Counted from the first letter of the stretch, positions 44,896-52,760 are shown. The stretch: DNA of 52,760 bases from Limimaricola variabilis (GCF_014195545.1 NZ_JACIBX010000019.1:1-52760), one strand, 5' to 3'. Made by a program: numbers and translations. The notes: a model not told the origin generated them from the sequence alone.

Positions 44896-45681
44896 ATGTC
44901 GATCCGGCAGAGAATCGCTGATACGCTTGATCGTCCGGTGACGCGAAATTTCATCACCGCTGTTGTGCTCTTTAACGCCGTGGTCCTCGGGCTCGAGACA
45001 TCCGATGCCGCGATGGCCGTGGCTGGGCCGCTCATCGTCTTTCTCGACGTCCTCTGCCTGTCGATCTTCGTGGTCGAGATCATGCTAAAGATCTTCGCGC
45101 GTGGCGTCTCGTTCTTTCGGTCGGGCTGGAACATCTTTGACTTTGCCATTGTCGCCATCGCTCTGGTGCCAGTCACCCAAGGTCTCTCGGTGCTCCGGGC
45201 CCTGCGTATCCTGCGGCTACTCAGGATCATCTCTGTGGCCCCGACCCTGCGCCGGGTCGTCGACGGCTTCGTGTCTGCGCTCCCGGGAATGGCTTCGGTT
45301 TTCCTGTTGATGGCGCTGATCTTCTACATTGCGGCGGTCATGGCGACCAAGCTCTTCGGGAATGCGTTCCCCGAGTGGTTCGAGACCATCCCACATTCCG
45401 CCTACTCGCTGTTTCAGATCATGACGCTCGAGAGCTGGTCCATGGGCATCGTCCGCCCGGTTATGGAGACCTATCCCTACGCCTGGATGTTTTTCGTGCC
45501 CTTCATTCTGGTAACGACCTTCGCCGTCGTGAACCTCGTGGTCGGCCTCATCGTGAACAGCATGCAGGATGCACACGCGCAGGAGTCCAATGCTGCTACG
45601 GAGGACTACCGGGACGAGGTTCTCAAGCGCCTGGATGCCATCGAGCGGCGGCTCTCAGAAGGCGGATCGCACCACAAGTGA
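44896..45681 (+). CDS. Bacterial voltage-gated sodium channel (BacNav/NaChBac family)
   Basis: The 261-residue protein is a single six-helix ion-channel subunit. S4 (LSVLRALRILRLLRII) carries arginines every third residue (R101, R104, R107, R110). The pore has the BacNav selectivity filter TLESWSM (177-183), with E179 giving the sodium-selective ring. S6 ends in FAVVNLVVGLIVNSMQDA, and a C-terminal coiled coil (EVLKRLDAIERRLSEG) assembles the tetramer. The ATG at 44896 follows GGAGTTAAGC. Such channels occur in marine and alkaliphilic bacteria, linked to motility and pH balance. Here the gene is a lone intact unit among transposon debris. Confidence 0.93.
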   Translation: MSIRQRIADTLDRPVTRNFITAVVLFNAVVLGLETSDAAMAVAGPLIVFLDVLCLSIFVVEIMLKIFARGVSFFRSGWNIFDFAIVAIALVPVTQGLSVLRALRILRLLRIISVAPTLRRVVDGFVSALPGMASVFLLMALIFYIAAVMATKLFGNAFPEWFETIPHSAYSLFQIMTLESWSMGIVRPVMETYPYAWMFFVPFILVTTFAVVNLVVGLIVNSMQDAHAQESNAATEDYRDEVLKRLDAIERRLSEGGSHHK

Positions 45682-45697
45682 TCCCATACATACTGCG

Positions 45698-45734
<37 letters not shown>

Positions 45735-46514
45735 ACCAGATCCACCATGTCGAAGCTGCTACTGCCTACGGTGGGCTAAGCACTTGGAATGTGCTTCCCG
45801 GATCATTTGCTTTGATCCGGGAAGCCTTCGCTAAAGAACAGCGCTTTTTCTTCTGCCACTCGCCGCCAATTGGATTCGATACACTCGTTGAGGCTCGAAG
45901 GTCATTATTTGCTTGCCACAATGGTCATCTGGTCGGGCAAATGGCCACGATATGGCTGTCGGCTCACCCAGGCACTGTGCCAGTACGGCATAAGAGTGCG
46001 AATCGAATAGGTAATTCTGCCCTGCGCCCTACATTTATCAAACAATAACAACGACATACGCCAGGAGCCCCTTGAGCCGAAATCATAAGTTTACAAACTG
46101 GAAGCAATAGCTTGCGAGGTTCGGAGCACAGCAAAACCCTCGCGGTCCGTGCTGCACACGTGTGAGCACGAGCCCGAACAGCGAGCCGATCCCAGGCAAG
46201 GCGACCGGGGTCAATTCATAAAGTTTAGGGGAATTTTAATAATTTCGGACGCGCGACGATAGCTCTGTCACAGCGCACGCGCGTGATCCTTCCGCCTAGA
46301 AGATCGCGCCCTTCGAAATATCGGCAATATCCCTTTTAGGGAGGCGGCAATGTTTATCTCGACACTCTATTTCGCAGGACACGTATCGACACGACGATCG
46401 AAATGCAAGGCTTCGGTGCCAGTTCGACTTGAGAGGGGCCGGCGTTTCCTTCCGGCTCAACTCATACTATCGTAATAGATTCCTTGAGGCCGCCAATCGG
46501 ATTTGCGGAGAACC
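45735..46514. other. AT-richer region downstream of tniB, no gene
   Basis: About 780 bp with markedly lower GC and only short frames. This is where a tniQ gene or the transposon's far end would be expected. I see neither a TniQ-like frame nor a clear terminal repeat. Confidence 0.5.
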
Positions 46515-47465
46515 TTACTCCACTCCGAACAAGATCTTATCCATAATGAATTTGCTCTCGTAGCTTGGGACATTGAACGGCGTATAGTCCGCCTTCATCC
46601 CGCTGCGATCCGCAAAAGCGGCACTGAAATGCCTTTCTTCGATACAATCTCCGCCCTCCGCTCGGGCCCGCTGGCAAGCGTCGATCAGCAATTCGATGAC
46701 CAGTCCCCACCGATCGGCGCAGGCGAAAGCCAAGCGGCGAAGAAACTCTTCGGTCGCGAGATCCTCGAAATCCAAACCGGCTGCGTCGCAATAGGTGAAA
46801 CAAATCCGGTTCAGCTCGCCCATATCGCTTGGAAGCTGGATGTTCTGGAAGTGAATCGGCCTCAACAGGCGAGCGAGCTGTTCTTCCTGCCGCACATGCC
46901 CAGCCAACTCATCGACACCGCTCAGGATCAACATGAGCGGCCAGTCGGTGCTCTTCATCAGAGACTTGAAGCTATCAAGCAGCGCCCGGGTGGTCTGGTC
47001 CGGCTTGGGTGGAAAGATGTGTTGGCACTCATCGAAATGGATGGCGACCACGCCCTGCTCTTTTGCCTGGAAGGTGACACGGGACCAGATCTCGCTCTGT
47101 GTCATCCTACGCTGCCGGACAGGATAACCAAGCGCCTCTGCCGTCCTGAAGCCCAGGTCTTTCCAAGTCATTTTTCCGTCGAGGATGCAGGACACCGCGG
47201 ACGCCACCTTGCCAGACGGCATTTCCTCTCTAGCTTCGTTGAATTCGGAAAGCATCAACCGGATTTCACTGGTCTTGCCGACGCGCGACGCCCCGGTCAC
47301 CAGCAGGCCACGAGCCTCGAAATGCCGCCCGGTCGCTGCCCGGCCCCAATACTCCGTGGCGATGTTCCCGAAAGCGCTTTGCAGTCGATCCGCACGCTCG
47401 AAGGCATAGCGCCATTTATAGAGGTCCGTGGCAGCATTCAGGGCCTTCCTATTGATGAAGCTCAT
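46515..47465 (-). CDS. tniB: TniB/TnsC-like AAA+ transposition ATPase
   Basis: The 316-residue protein is an AAA+ regulator of DDE transposition, the subunit that links target DNA to the transposase. It has Walker A TGASRVGKTS (G58-T65), Walker B VVAIHFDECQH and sensor-like LILSGVDEL, the TniB_AAA pattern. Its ATG overlaps the tniA stop (ATGA), so it is translationally coupled. Normally TniQ or TnsD recruits it to a target; no such gene follows within the window. Confidence 0.9.
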   Translation of the reverse strand: MSFINRKALNAATDLYKWRYAFERADRLQSAFGNIATEYWGRAATGRHFEARGLLVTGASRVGKTSEIRLMLSEFNEAREEMPSGKVASAVSCILDGKMTWKDLGFRTAEALGYPVRQRRMTQSEIWSRVTFQAKEQGVVAIHFDECQHIFPPKPDQTTRALLDSFKSLMKSTDWPLMLILSGVDELAGHVRQEEQLARLLRPIHFQNIQLPSDMGELNRICFTYCDAAGLDFEDLATEEFLRRLAFACADRWGLVIELLIDACQRARAEGGDCIEERHFSAAFADRSGMKADYTPFNVPSYESKFIMDKILFGVE

Positions 47466-49654
47466 TTCAGCAATCCCTTGGTGTCCGGCCGCCCGAGCCG
47501 GCTGGCTGAGGCAGGCGCGGTCTCGGTTTCCTCCTCGAGGGGTTCTTCAGGCTCGAGCGCCGGCTGAAGCCCCCTTCCGACCGGCAGCGCACCAACGGGA
47601 TCGTCGGCCATGAGCCCTCCCGGTTCGACGACGTCGAGCAGCTTGGTGGAAGGGGCAAGATGAATGCCACTCGTGACCCGTTGGGCCCTTTCTTCGAGCT
47701 CTTCGAAGGTCGAAAAGGAGCTGCCCTTGGTGGGTTTGGGTTCGAAGGTTGCATTGAGTTTCTCGATGGCCCGGAGTGCTTCGACGAACTGGTACTCAGA
47801 CACCTCTGCATCCTGCGGAGCCTGGCGACGGCGCTCCTCCATGGCCTCGACGAACTCCGCGAGGGTCAGGCTTGCCACGTAGGTTGCCGTGAGGTCCGCC
47901 TCAACGACCCTGACATAGCCCTCAATCTGAACAGTCGCGGCCTGAATATGGTCGGGGTCGATACAGACAGTCCATTTCCCCGGATACAGGTCCCGCAAAC
48001 GCTGGAACTCGCGGCTCTGGTAGGGAAGGCCGCACGCCTTGATACCCTCATCGGTCGGGGTGGCCCTGACCTTTCCACCGAGATGAATGCGCCGGCTTCT
48101 CATCGAAGGGGGCCTAACCATGCCGGTCTCTTTCAAAACGCGCTGCATGGCCTGGTACGGCGTGCGCCCGTCCATTCCGAAACCGTGGTGCGCCGTGTGC
48201 GAATAGACATCGACCAAGTAGTGGGTCAGGATCTGGTAGAGGGCATCTAGCGGGAGCTTCGCGTTCTCGACCGCATCGTAGCCCGGCAGGGCGCCTGCGG
48301 CGTTCCCGGTGTAGCCTGTGAGGCCAGAAATCAACCTCTTCTCGATCGTGCCGAACAGCCGTTCAATGAACGGCCGGTCGGAACTGTGATAGCTGCGCGT
48401 ATCGACCGAAATTATACCGAGACCCGCCATCGCCTCCTTTACCTCGCGGTTACGCAGACCCGTCCCGTTGTCATTGCGGACCTTGCCGATACCGACCGCA
48501 GGCGCGGGGCTTTGGAAGCAACCATGCCTCACCTTCTCCCTCTCCTTTGAGCGCAAGGCCATGCGCAGAAGCTCCAAGGTCGCGTCAGTGCCGGGCTGCT
48601 CGGTCAATACCCAGGCCAGCGGCATCCTGGTTGCAACGTCGATCATCAGGAGGAGATGCACTCGCTTAGTGACCACTTCCTCAGCGCCTTTGGGCGCCGC
48701 CCCGTGGCTGGAATGCCCCTCTTCCGGCTGCGGCGCCTTCTGGATGGGAATGAGAATGGAAAGCTTGCATTCATCGATCTCGACGAGTTCCCCAAACATC
48801 AGCGCCCGGATGTCAGTCGAACCGGGTCCCCGCTTGTTGTAGGCAGCCCGCTCACCCTCGCGCGCAATCTGCTGCCCGATCGACGAGACGTGCTTGTCGA
48901 TATGAGCTCGCAAGGAGGCCTGAGACGGCAATGCCAGCTCAGTTTCACCCCTCCCCCTCCGGGACGCGTTTTCAGCTGTAAGAAGGACCATGAGCCTCTC
49001 GTAGGCCTTGGCCATCGGAGGCTTGCGCTTATCGAGCCAGACCTTGCTGGCCTCGGTCATGAGCGTCCGAAGCTCAGGGGCCAGGCGACTGGTACGGTTG
49101 CCCTTGCACCTGTGCCGGTCCTGAAGAGCGAGCGGGTCAAAGTGCTCCGCCTCGAAGAGCCGGTAGTACTTCAGCAGCGTCCGCCCCTTGGGAAGTGGCC
49201 AGACACGCGTCATGCTCCCCCCACGCAGTGCGGAGATCGCGATCTTCCCCTCGAAGTGCATTGCCGCGAGCTTGCAGATATCCTGCCGCACCTGCGGCTT
49301 GTTGAGGATACCTTCCGACAGTTTCAGGCCTTGCCCGACGAGCTCATGGATCGCGTAGCAAAGGGCCGCGCGGAAACGCACATTCTTGCGCTCCTCGTCG
49401 GACAGCTGGGCGAGATAGCGGAAGCTGTCATCCTCGATCCCGGCTGCCATAACCTCGCCGTGCTCGTTCTCGAGCACGCAGGCGCCATCCCTCAACAACT
49501 CGTCGAGCTGCTTACCCGGGAGGAACATGCGCGTGCGGTCCGCCGAACTGACAAGGACGGAGCCACGTTCAGACCGGCTGTCGATGAGGTACCGCTGCTT
49601 CTCCAAGACGACCGAAGCATTCTCCGGAAGAAGGTACGTTGCCTCACGCTTCAT
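47462..49654 (-). CDS. tniA: TniA/TnsB-like DDE transposase
   Basis: The 730-residue transposase has N-terminal DNA-binding helices, an rve catalytic core and a Mu-transposase C-terminal domain. The DDE triad is intact: D294 in VEIDECKL, D395 in VRNDNGTG and E431 in DRPFIERLF. HHGFGMDGRTPYQAM marks the start of the C-terminal region. The ATG at 49654 overlaps the upstream tnsA-like stop (ATGA). The length is greater than typical Tn5053 TniA (about 560) and close to Tn7 TnsB (about 700). Confidence 0.92.
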   Translation of the reverse strand: MKREATYLLPENASVVLEKQRYLIDSRSERGSVLVSSADRTRMFLPGKQLDELLRDGACVLENEHGEVMAAGIEDDSFRYLAQLSDEERKNVRFRAALCYAIHELVGQGLKLSEGILNKPQVRQDICKLAAMHFEGKIAISALRGGSMTRVWPLPKGRTLLKYYRLFEAEHFDPLALQDRHRCKGNRTSRLAPELRTLMTEASKVWLDKRKPPMAKAYERLMVLLTAENASRRGRGETELALPSQASLRAHIDKHVSSIGQQIAREGERAAYNKRGPGSTDIRALMFGELVEIDECKLSILIPIQKAPQPEEGHSSHGAAPKGAEEVVTKRVHLLLMIDVATRMPLAWVLTEQPGTDATLELLRMALRSKEREKVRHGCFQSPAPAVGIGKVRNDNGTGLRNREVKEAMAGLGIISVDTRSYHSSDRPFIERLFGTIEKRLISGLTGYTGNAAGALPGYDAVENAKLPLDALYQILTHYLVDVYSHTAHHGFGMDGRTPYQAMQRVLKETGMVRPPSMRSRRIHLGGKVRATPTDEGIKACGLPYQSREFQRLRDLYPGKWTVCIDPDHIQAATVQIEGYVRVVEADLTATYVASLTLAEFVEAMEERRRQAPQDAEVSEYQFVEALRAIEKLNATFEPKPTKGSSFSTFEELEERAQRVTSGIHLAPSTKLLDVVEPGGLMADDPVGALPVGRGLQPALEPEEPLEEETETAPASASRLGRPDTKGLLK

Positions 49655-50388
49655 TCCGGCCACCAGATGCGAGAGTAGTAGGAGATCACGTGATCGAGGT
49701 TCGTGTGCAGCTGCCTGCGGCCGATCAGGCGAAGGATCGACTGGAAGGCCACGCACGGCTCGAGGTCGACCGCGGCGATCAGGTCACGCAGGAGCCAAAG
49801 CGTACGAAGGCGAGCAGCCGTCTCCAAGACGATCTCGTCGACTTCGGGCTCAGCCTGGTCGAATGCGATCTTCATCCGGTGCAGGTTGTCGCGCCGGGGC
49901 CGAGAGTAACTGTCAGCGTCCACGACCAGCACCCGGTGCCCTTCGCTTTCGGGCGTCGCGGCGACGAGGGCCCTGAGCTTCGCTTGCTCCTTCGGCCTCT
50001 GCAGGCTGGTCCGGTTGCGGACAAAGACAAGCCGCCGCTCCCCACAGACCATTGTCAGGCGGAGATCGTAAGTATGGTCGTGCTTGGTCCCATCGAACAG
50101 GAACGACACACTGCAAGGCTGGAACTCCAGATCATAGAGGCGCGGGTCCATCAGCGCCTCTTGCGCGACGGCGAGTTCGGCCGCGCTCTCGCACTTGCCG
50201 ATCCTCGGCTTGTTGTCGTTGGCTGGCACGCAGTAGGTCAGCGTCACCCGGTGGCTCGAGCTGCTGGCCGACAGCGGGCTCCGGACACCCGCGAAGGGCA
50301 GAACGCCCTCCACGGGGCCCAGGGTGATAACCGTCTGTCTCTTATACTTGGGCGGCGAATACGCCCACTCGTCGTGTTCGAGGTTCAT
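49651..50388 (-). CDS. TnsA-like endonuclease of the transposition operon
   Basis: The 245-residue protein matches the TnsA N-terminal endonuclease domain. KYKRQTVITLGPVEG and CESAAELAVAQEALMDPRLY carry the first catalytic Glu, and HDHTYDLRLTM the Asp. In Tn7 TnsA the next motif supplies Gln/Glu-x-Lys; here the aligned place reads RRLVFVRNRT, apparently with Arg for Lys and Phe for the preceding polar residue. It is encoded first, overlapping tniA by four bases. The start at 50388 follows GGAAGAAGTC; an earlier ATG at 50436 is possible. TnsA cuts the 5' ends to allow cut-and-paste movement. Confidence 0.8.
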   Translation of the reverse strand: MNLEHDEWAYSPPKYKRQTVITLGPVEGVLPFAGVRSPLSASSSSHRVTLTYCVPANDNKPRIGKCESAAELAVAQEALMDPRLYDLEFQPCSVSFLFDGTKHDHTYDLRLTMVCGERRLVFVRNRTSLQRPKEQAKLRALVAATPESEGHRVLVVDADSYSRPRRDNLHRMKIAFDQAEPEVDEIVLETAARLRTLWLLRDLIAAVDLEPCVAFQSILRLIGRRQLHTNLDHVISYYSRIWWPE

Positions 50389-50759
50389 GACTTCTTCCGC
50401 TCCCGGAAACCACGGCTCCGGGCGATCGATGGACATGACCGACTGCGTTGTTGCGGGTGCCCGGTGTTCGGGTCTACGGTCCGCGATGTGGTAGGGCCGC
50501 AGTCGGCCTTCGACTTCCGCGCGCTCTTCGGGGCGCGCTCTTTTTTTTGCCTGCTCTGCGCCCTGACGCCGTGTTCGAAGCCCGCTGTGTGGCGGCCCGG
50601 TGGGTCAGGTACGGCTTCCTCAAGATCTCCAACTGCCTCGTCTGCCTTCAACATGAGCGAACCGGGTGAAAATCCCGAGCGGAGATTCCCGGTTGTCCAC
50701 ATGTTCGAGGCAGCGAGGCCTAAAGCAGCACCCCGTAGATTCGTAAACACCTGAAATTA
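50389..50759. other. Leader region of the transposition operon
   Basis: About 370 bp with no convincing gene; frames on both strands here are low-complexity. It should contain the operon promoter. Confidence 0.4.
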
Positions 50760-50790
50760 TGCGAAAAATCGAGGATTATGATTTTTCGCA
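50760..50790. repeat. Perfect inverted repeat upstream of the tnsA-like gene
   Basis: TGCGAAAAATC and GATTTTTCGCA are exact inverted copies separated by nine bases, in a very AT-rich patch. It may be the operator of the transposition operon or paired transposase-binding sites near the element's end. I could not find a matching copy beyond tniB. Confidence 0.6.
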
Positions 50791-50815
50791 AACCTTCCTG
50801 CGCCTTGCCTCCACG

Positions 50816-50845
50816 GGGGCTGACGTCACCCCCTGACCGAGGTCA
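50816..50845. promoter_or_regulatory. Cluster of palindromes upstream of the [4Fe-4S] protein gene
   Basis: GGGG-C-TGACGTCA-C-CCCC (50816-50833) is followed at once by TGACC-GA-GGTCA (50834-50845), and ACGTCA recurs at 50873. These lie about 110-140 bp before the start at 50957 and may be operator sites for that gene. Confidence 0.4.
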
Positions 50846-50956
50846 CGGCGACTATTTTTCAGATGACCTTACGTCAGGAAGAAGGGTCTTCTCGAGTGAA
50901 CCCGCGCTTTGCCTACGGCCGCTTGCAGCGTGCCGCTGATCGGCTAACCTCCAGCC

Positions 50957-51946
50957 ATGCCGAAGCCCAATCCGTATCGCCCCTACCAGCCCGACCCTGT
51001 CCAGATGGCGCTAAGACCCATCGTGTCGGGGAATGACATCAACGGGTTGGATGATCCTAATCCGCACCCGCCGCGCCTGGTCTACTGGGCCCCCGATCCG
51101 GACCAGATCCCGCATGGCGAGATGCAGCGTTGGTTCTACACGGTCCAGCCGGATGCACCGGCGCTGCGGGCGGAACGGGCCGCGCGGCAGGCGATCCTCG
51201 AAGCGCCGTTGCCAAAGGTCGGCACCGAGCAGGTCGCGCGCGCGCCTGAAGATTGGACCGCCCTGCTCGACAGCTTCGTCGAAGCCGGCCTGTGCGAGAA
51301 GACCGGCGTCGCCGAGATGCAAGCCGAGTGGTGCTACGAGGGCCGCTCGGTGCCGCAGTCGCGGGTGATCATGCTGGGGGTGCGGCACGACTACGCCCGG
51401 CTCAGCCAGGCGCCCGAAGTCGAGGCGGGCGCCGAGGTCATCCGGCAATACGGACGGGCCGCGCATGCCGCCAAGCAAGTTGCAGGCTGGCTGCGCCGGG
51501 AGGGATGGGCCGCGGAGCCGGTGACCGGGCCGATGACCGGCGACTTCACCCTCATCCCGCCCGCGCTAGCCTGCGGCTTCGGGGAACTCGGCAAGCACGG
51601 CTCGATCATCGACCGCGATCTCGGCGCGAACTTCCGGCTCTCGGCGGTGCTGACCGATGCACCCTTCGCCCCCACCCAGCCGCGCGAGCATGGCATCGAT
51701 GCCTTCTGCGCGAGTTGTCGGATCTGCGAGGACGCCTGCCCGCCCGAGGCGATCTACCCGGAGAAGCAACAGGTGCGCGGCGCGCACAAGTGGTACGTCG
51801 ACTTCGATAGGTGCCTGCCATTCTTCAATGAGCACCATGGCTGCGGGATCTGCATCGCGGTCTGTCCGTGGTCCCGGCCCGGCGTGGGGCCGAACCTCGC
51901 GGAAAAGCTGGCACGGCGGGCCGGTCGAGAAGCCAGCCAATCCTGA
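50957..51946 (+). CDS. Bis-[4Fe-4S] protein of the QueG/reductive dehalogenase type
   Basis: The 329-residue protein lacks a signal peptide. Near residues 205-236 it has ACGFGELGKHGSIIDR followed by FRLSAVLTDAPF, the hallmark stretch shared by epoxyqueuosine reductase and reductive dehalogenases. Two [4Fe-4S] clusters follow: C251, C254, C257, C261 in CASCRICEDACP, and C286, C296, C299, C303 in CGICIAVCPWS. In those families the core binds cobalamin. It lacks the HEAT-repeat tail of QueG and the reductase fusion of catabolic dehalogenases such as NpRdhA, so the function is open: a dehalogenase-like reductase or another cobalamin-dependent enzyme. Confidence 0.8.
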   Translation: MPKPNPYRPYQPDPVQMALRPIVSGNDINGLDDPNPHPPRLVYWAPDPDQIPHGEMQRWFYTVQPDAPALRAERAARQAILEAPLPKVGTEQVARAPEDWTALLDSFVEAGLCEKTGVAEMQAEWCYEGRSVPQSRVIMLGVRHDYARLSQAPEVEAGAEVIRQYGRAAHAAKQVAGWLRREGWAAEPVTGPMTGDFTLIPPALACGFGELGKHGSIIDRDLGANFRLSAVLTDAPFAPTQPREHGIDAFCASCRICEDACPPEAIYPEKQQVRGAHKWYVDFDRCLPFFNEHHGCGICIAVCPWSRPGVGPNLAEKLARRAGREASQS

Positions 51947-52035
51947 AACACTCCGCTCTGAAAGGGAGAGACGTTGTTTGGGGTTCCATCCTTCTTATGT
52001 TCTTCCAGAAGAACCAGCAGGAAGAGGAGGATGAC

Positions 52036-52257
52036 ATGAAGACCCCCAGTGAACTGCGGGCCTTGCGGGCGGAACTCGTAGAGCGCCGGAACGTCGAACT
52101 CTATCGCCTGAACGTTCACAACGATACTCGGCTGGCCCGGATCGCGGATATTCAGCTCTCTATTCAGGCCATCGACGCCGCGCTACACGAAGCAATCCAC
52201 CCAGAGCCATTTGAGCAAGCAGGAGAAATGGGGAGGGAATCTACACAACTCGCTTGA
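52036..52257 (+). CDS. Small coiled-coil protein, unknown function
   Basis: The 73-residue protein is largely helical and charged (ELRALRAELVERRNVELYRL, then IADIQLSIQAIDAALHEAI). The ATG at 52036 has a strong ribosome-binding site, GAGGAGG, at 52024-52030. The frame continues upstream to 51868 but overlaps the iron-sulfur gene there and looks unrelated. No family is recognised. Confidence 0.6.
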   Translation: MKTPSELRALRAELVERRNVELYRLNVHNDTRLARIADIQLSIQAIDAALHEAIHPEPFEQAGEMGRESTQLA

Positions 52258-52360
52258 GCGCCCATTCCAACCCGCTCTTGCGCAAGTGACAGCGGGCTAA
52301 GCCGATAGCCCCATCAGTGGGGGTCCATCGTGGGCTGCTGCCGGTCCCGTGGACAGCGAG

Positions 52361-52440
52361 TTAAGGTAGCATTGCGCGGGCCTCGAACTCCATCGGGCTG
52401 ATATAGCCCAGCTCCGAGCGCCAGCGCGTCGAACCCCCGT
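52361..52440 (-). pseudogene. C-terminal fragment of an IS3-family transposase
   Basis: The minus strand reads STRWRSELGYISPMEFEARA, then MLP and a stop, matching the end of OrfB in IS3/IS150-type elements (RRRHSALGYLSPMEFE). It is a different subgroup from the remnant at 18357. It abuts another IS3 end on the plus strand at about 52450. Confidence 0.65.
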
Positions 52441-52452
52441 CGGCGCCTCTGG

Positions 52453-52660
52453 GACATCTGAGTTGATTTTGTAACGAAGGTTTCCGGCTAATCGTAGCCA
52501 CCGACGAGTGGAAATGCGACAGAAACCCGGAACAGCCAAACCGGCGGCGGTGGCGCTGGGGAAGGACATCCGTCGGCGCACGCGGAAGCATAATTCGGCC
52601 GAGGAGAAGATCCTTATCGTCTTGGAGCGGCTGCGCGGCGAGGATGCTCTGCCCCTTCAC
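52453..52660 (+). pseudogene. Truncated IS3-family OrfA interrupted by an IS5 element
   Basis: The element end GACATCTGAGTTGATTTTG (52453-52471) precedes an ATG at 52514 that opens MRQKPGTAKPAAVALGKDIR, then RRRTRKHNSAEEKI and IVLERLRGED. This is the helix-turn-helix start of OrfA of an IS3-type transposase. After RGED the family sequence is lost, close to where the IS5-type terminal repeat begins (52667). It is best explained as an IS3 element truncated by insertion or deletion. Confidence 0.72.
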
Positions 52661-52666
52661 CAAGGC

Positions 52667-52760
52667 CTAGGCTCAGGACCCATTGATCTTGATGAGGCTG
52701 CGTGATTCAGGCTCCCCGAGGAGCATGATCAATGAGCAACCTTTTCTGGCTGACGACCGA
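52667..52760 (+). mobile_element. 5' end of an IS5-family element with transposase start
   Basis: The left terminal repeat, CCTAGGCTCAGGACCCATT beginning at about 52670, mirrors the right end at positions 77-95. The transposase starts at the ATG at 52732 and reads MSNLFWLTTD to the window edge, the usual opening of IS5-family (IS427-group) transposases. AGGAGC lies before the start. The gene continues past the window. Confidence 0.7.

Noticed and set aside
46515-50790. A CRISPR-associated transposon
   Set aside because: No Cas genes, repeats or TniQ were found around the transposition operon, so there is no support for RNA-guided targeting.
50855-50885. TTTTTCAGATGACC as a Tn5053-like terminal repeat
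   Set aside because: It resembles the Tn5053 end only over a short stretch and points in the wrong direction for an element containing the tnsA-tniA-tniB genes.

Overview
The window is high-GC DNA from an alphaproteobacterium, most likely a member of the Rhodobacteraceae. This rests on the Paracoccus-type sox operon (soxSR divergent from soxVWXYZABCD), the HvrA-like H-NS protein, the PxpBCA set, ExoD, and codon use strongly biased to G/C in third positions. No rRNA, tRNA or CRISPR array was seen. Both extremities lie inside IS5-family elements: the end of a transposase at the left edge and the first codons of another at the right edge, in the same orientation, with recognisably matching terminal repeats.

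Region 1 (about 0.1-2.2 kb) holds two myo-inositol catabolism genes, iolB (-) and iolG (+). Region 2 (2.4-18.3 kb) is a thiosulfate/sulfane-sulfur oxidation island. On the minus strand lie soxS, soxR, a SoxT/TsuA-like thiosulfate permease and a Tat-exported metallo-beta-lactamase. On the plus strand run soxV, W, X, Y, Z, A, B, C and D, then a DUF302 protein, a 5-aminolevulinate synthase (hemA) and an exported rhodanese. A DsrE-like exported protein (-), an MBL-fold/double-rhodanese protein and a DUF442 phosphatase-like protein follow. SoxXA and SoxD carry c-type haem, so a hemA inside the cluster would couple haem supply to their production. Three AT-rich palindromes lie upstream of soxV, soxX and soxB and are candidate operators of SoxR, which keeps the two cysteines of the persulfide-sensing family.

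Region 3 (18.3-28.9 kb) starts with an IS3 transposase tail. A peptide ABC transporter operon with a co-transcribed M14 zinc carboxypeptidase follows, and a MarR-like regulator separates it from divergent pxpB-pxpC-pxpA (5-oxoprolinase). This looks like a unit for taking up peptides, trimming them and recovering pyroglutamate. Region 4 (29-43.8 kb) is a mixture: an HTH protein, a DEDD exonuclease, an aldo/keto reductase, an H-NS-like protein with a strong 5' hairpin, YaeQ, small membrane proteins, TerC, a TSUP permease, a CNNM/CorC-type protein, ExoD, and an NMT1/SsuA-type ABC transporter.

Region 5 (43.8-52.8 kb) is a mobile-DNA scrap yard. It has fragments of IS3 and IS110 transposases, the severed C-terminus of an RND pump, an intact bacterial voltage-gated sodium channel (BacNav), and a translationally coupled tnsA-tniA-tniB transposition operon with no TniQ/TnsD target selector in the window. 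It then has a bis-[4Fe-4S] QueG/reductive-dehalogenase-like protein, and nested IS3/IS5 ends. Wholly undescribed machinery was not proven. The strongest candidates for a second look are the TniQ-less Tn7-like operon with a substituted TnsA active site, the sox-hemA arrangement, and the bis-[4Fe-4S] protein.
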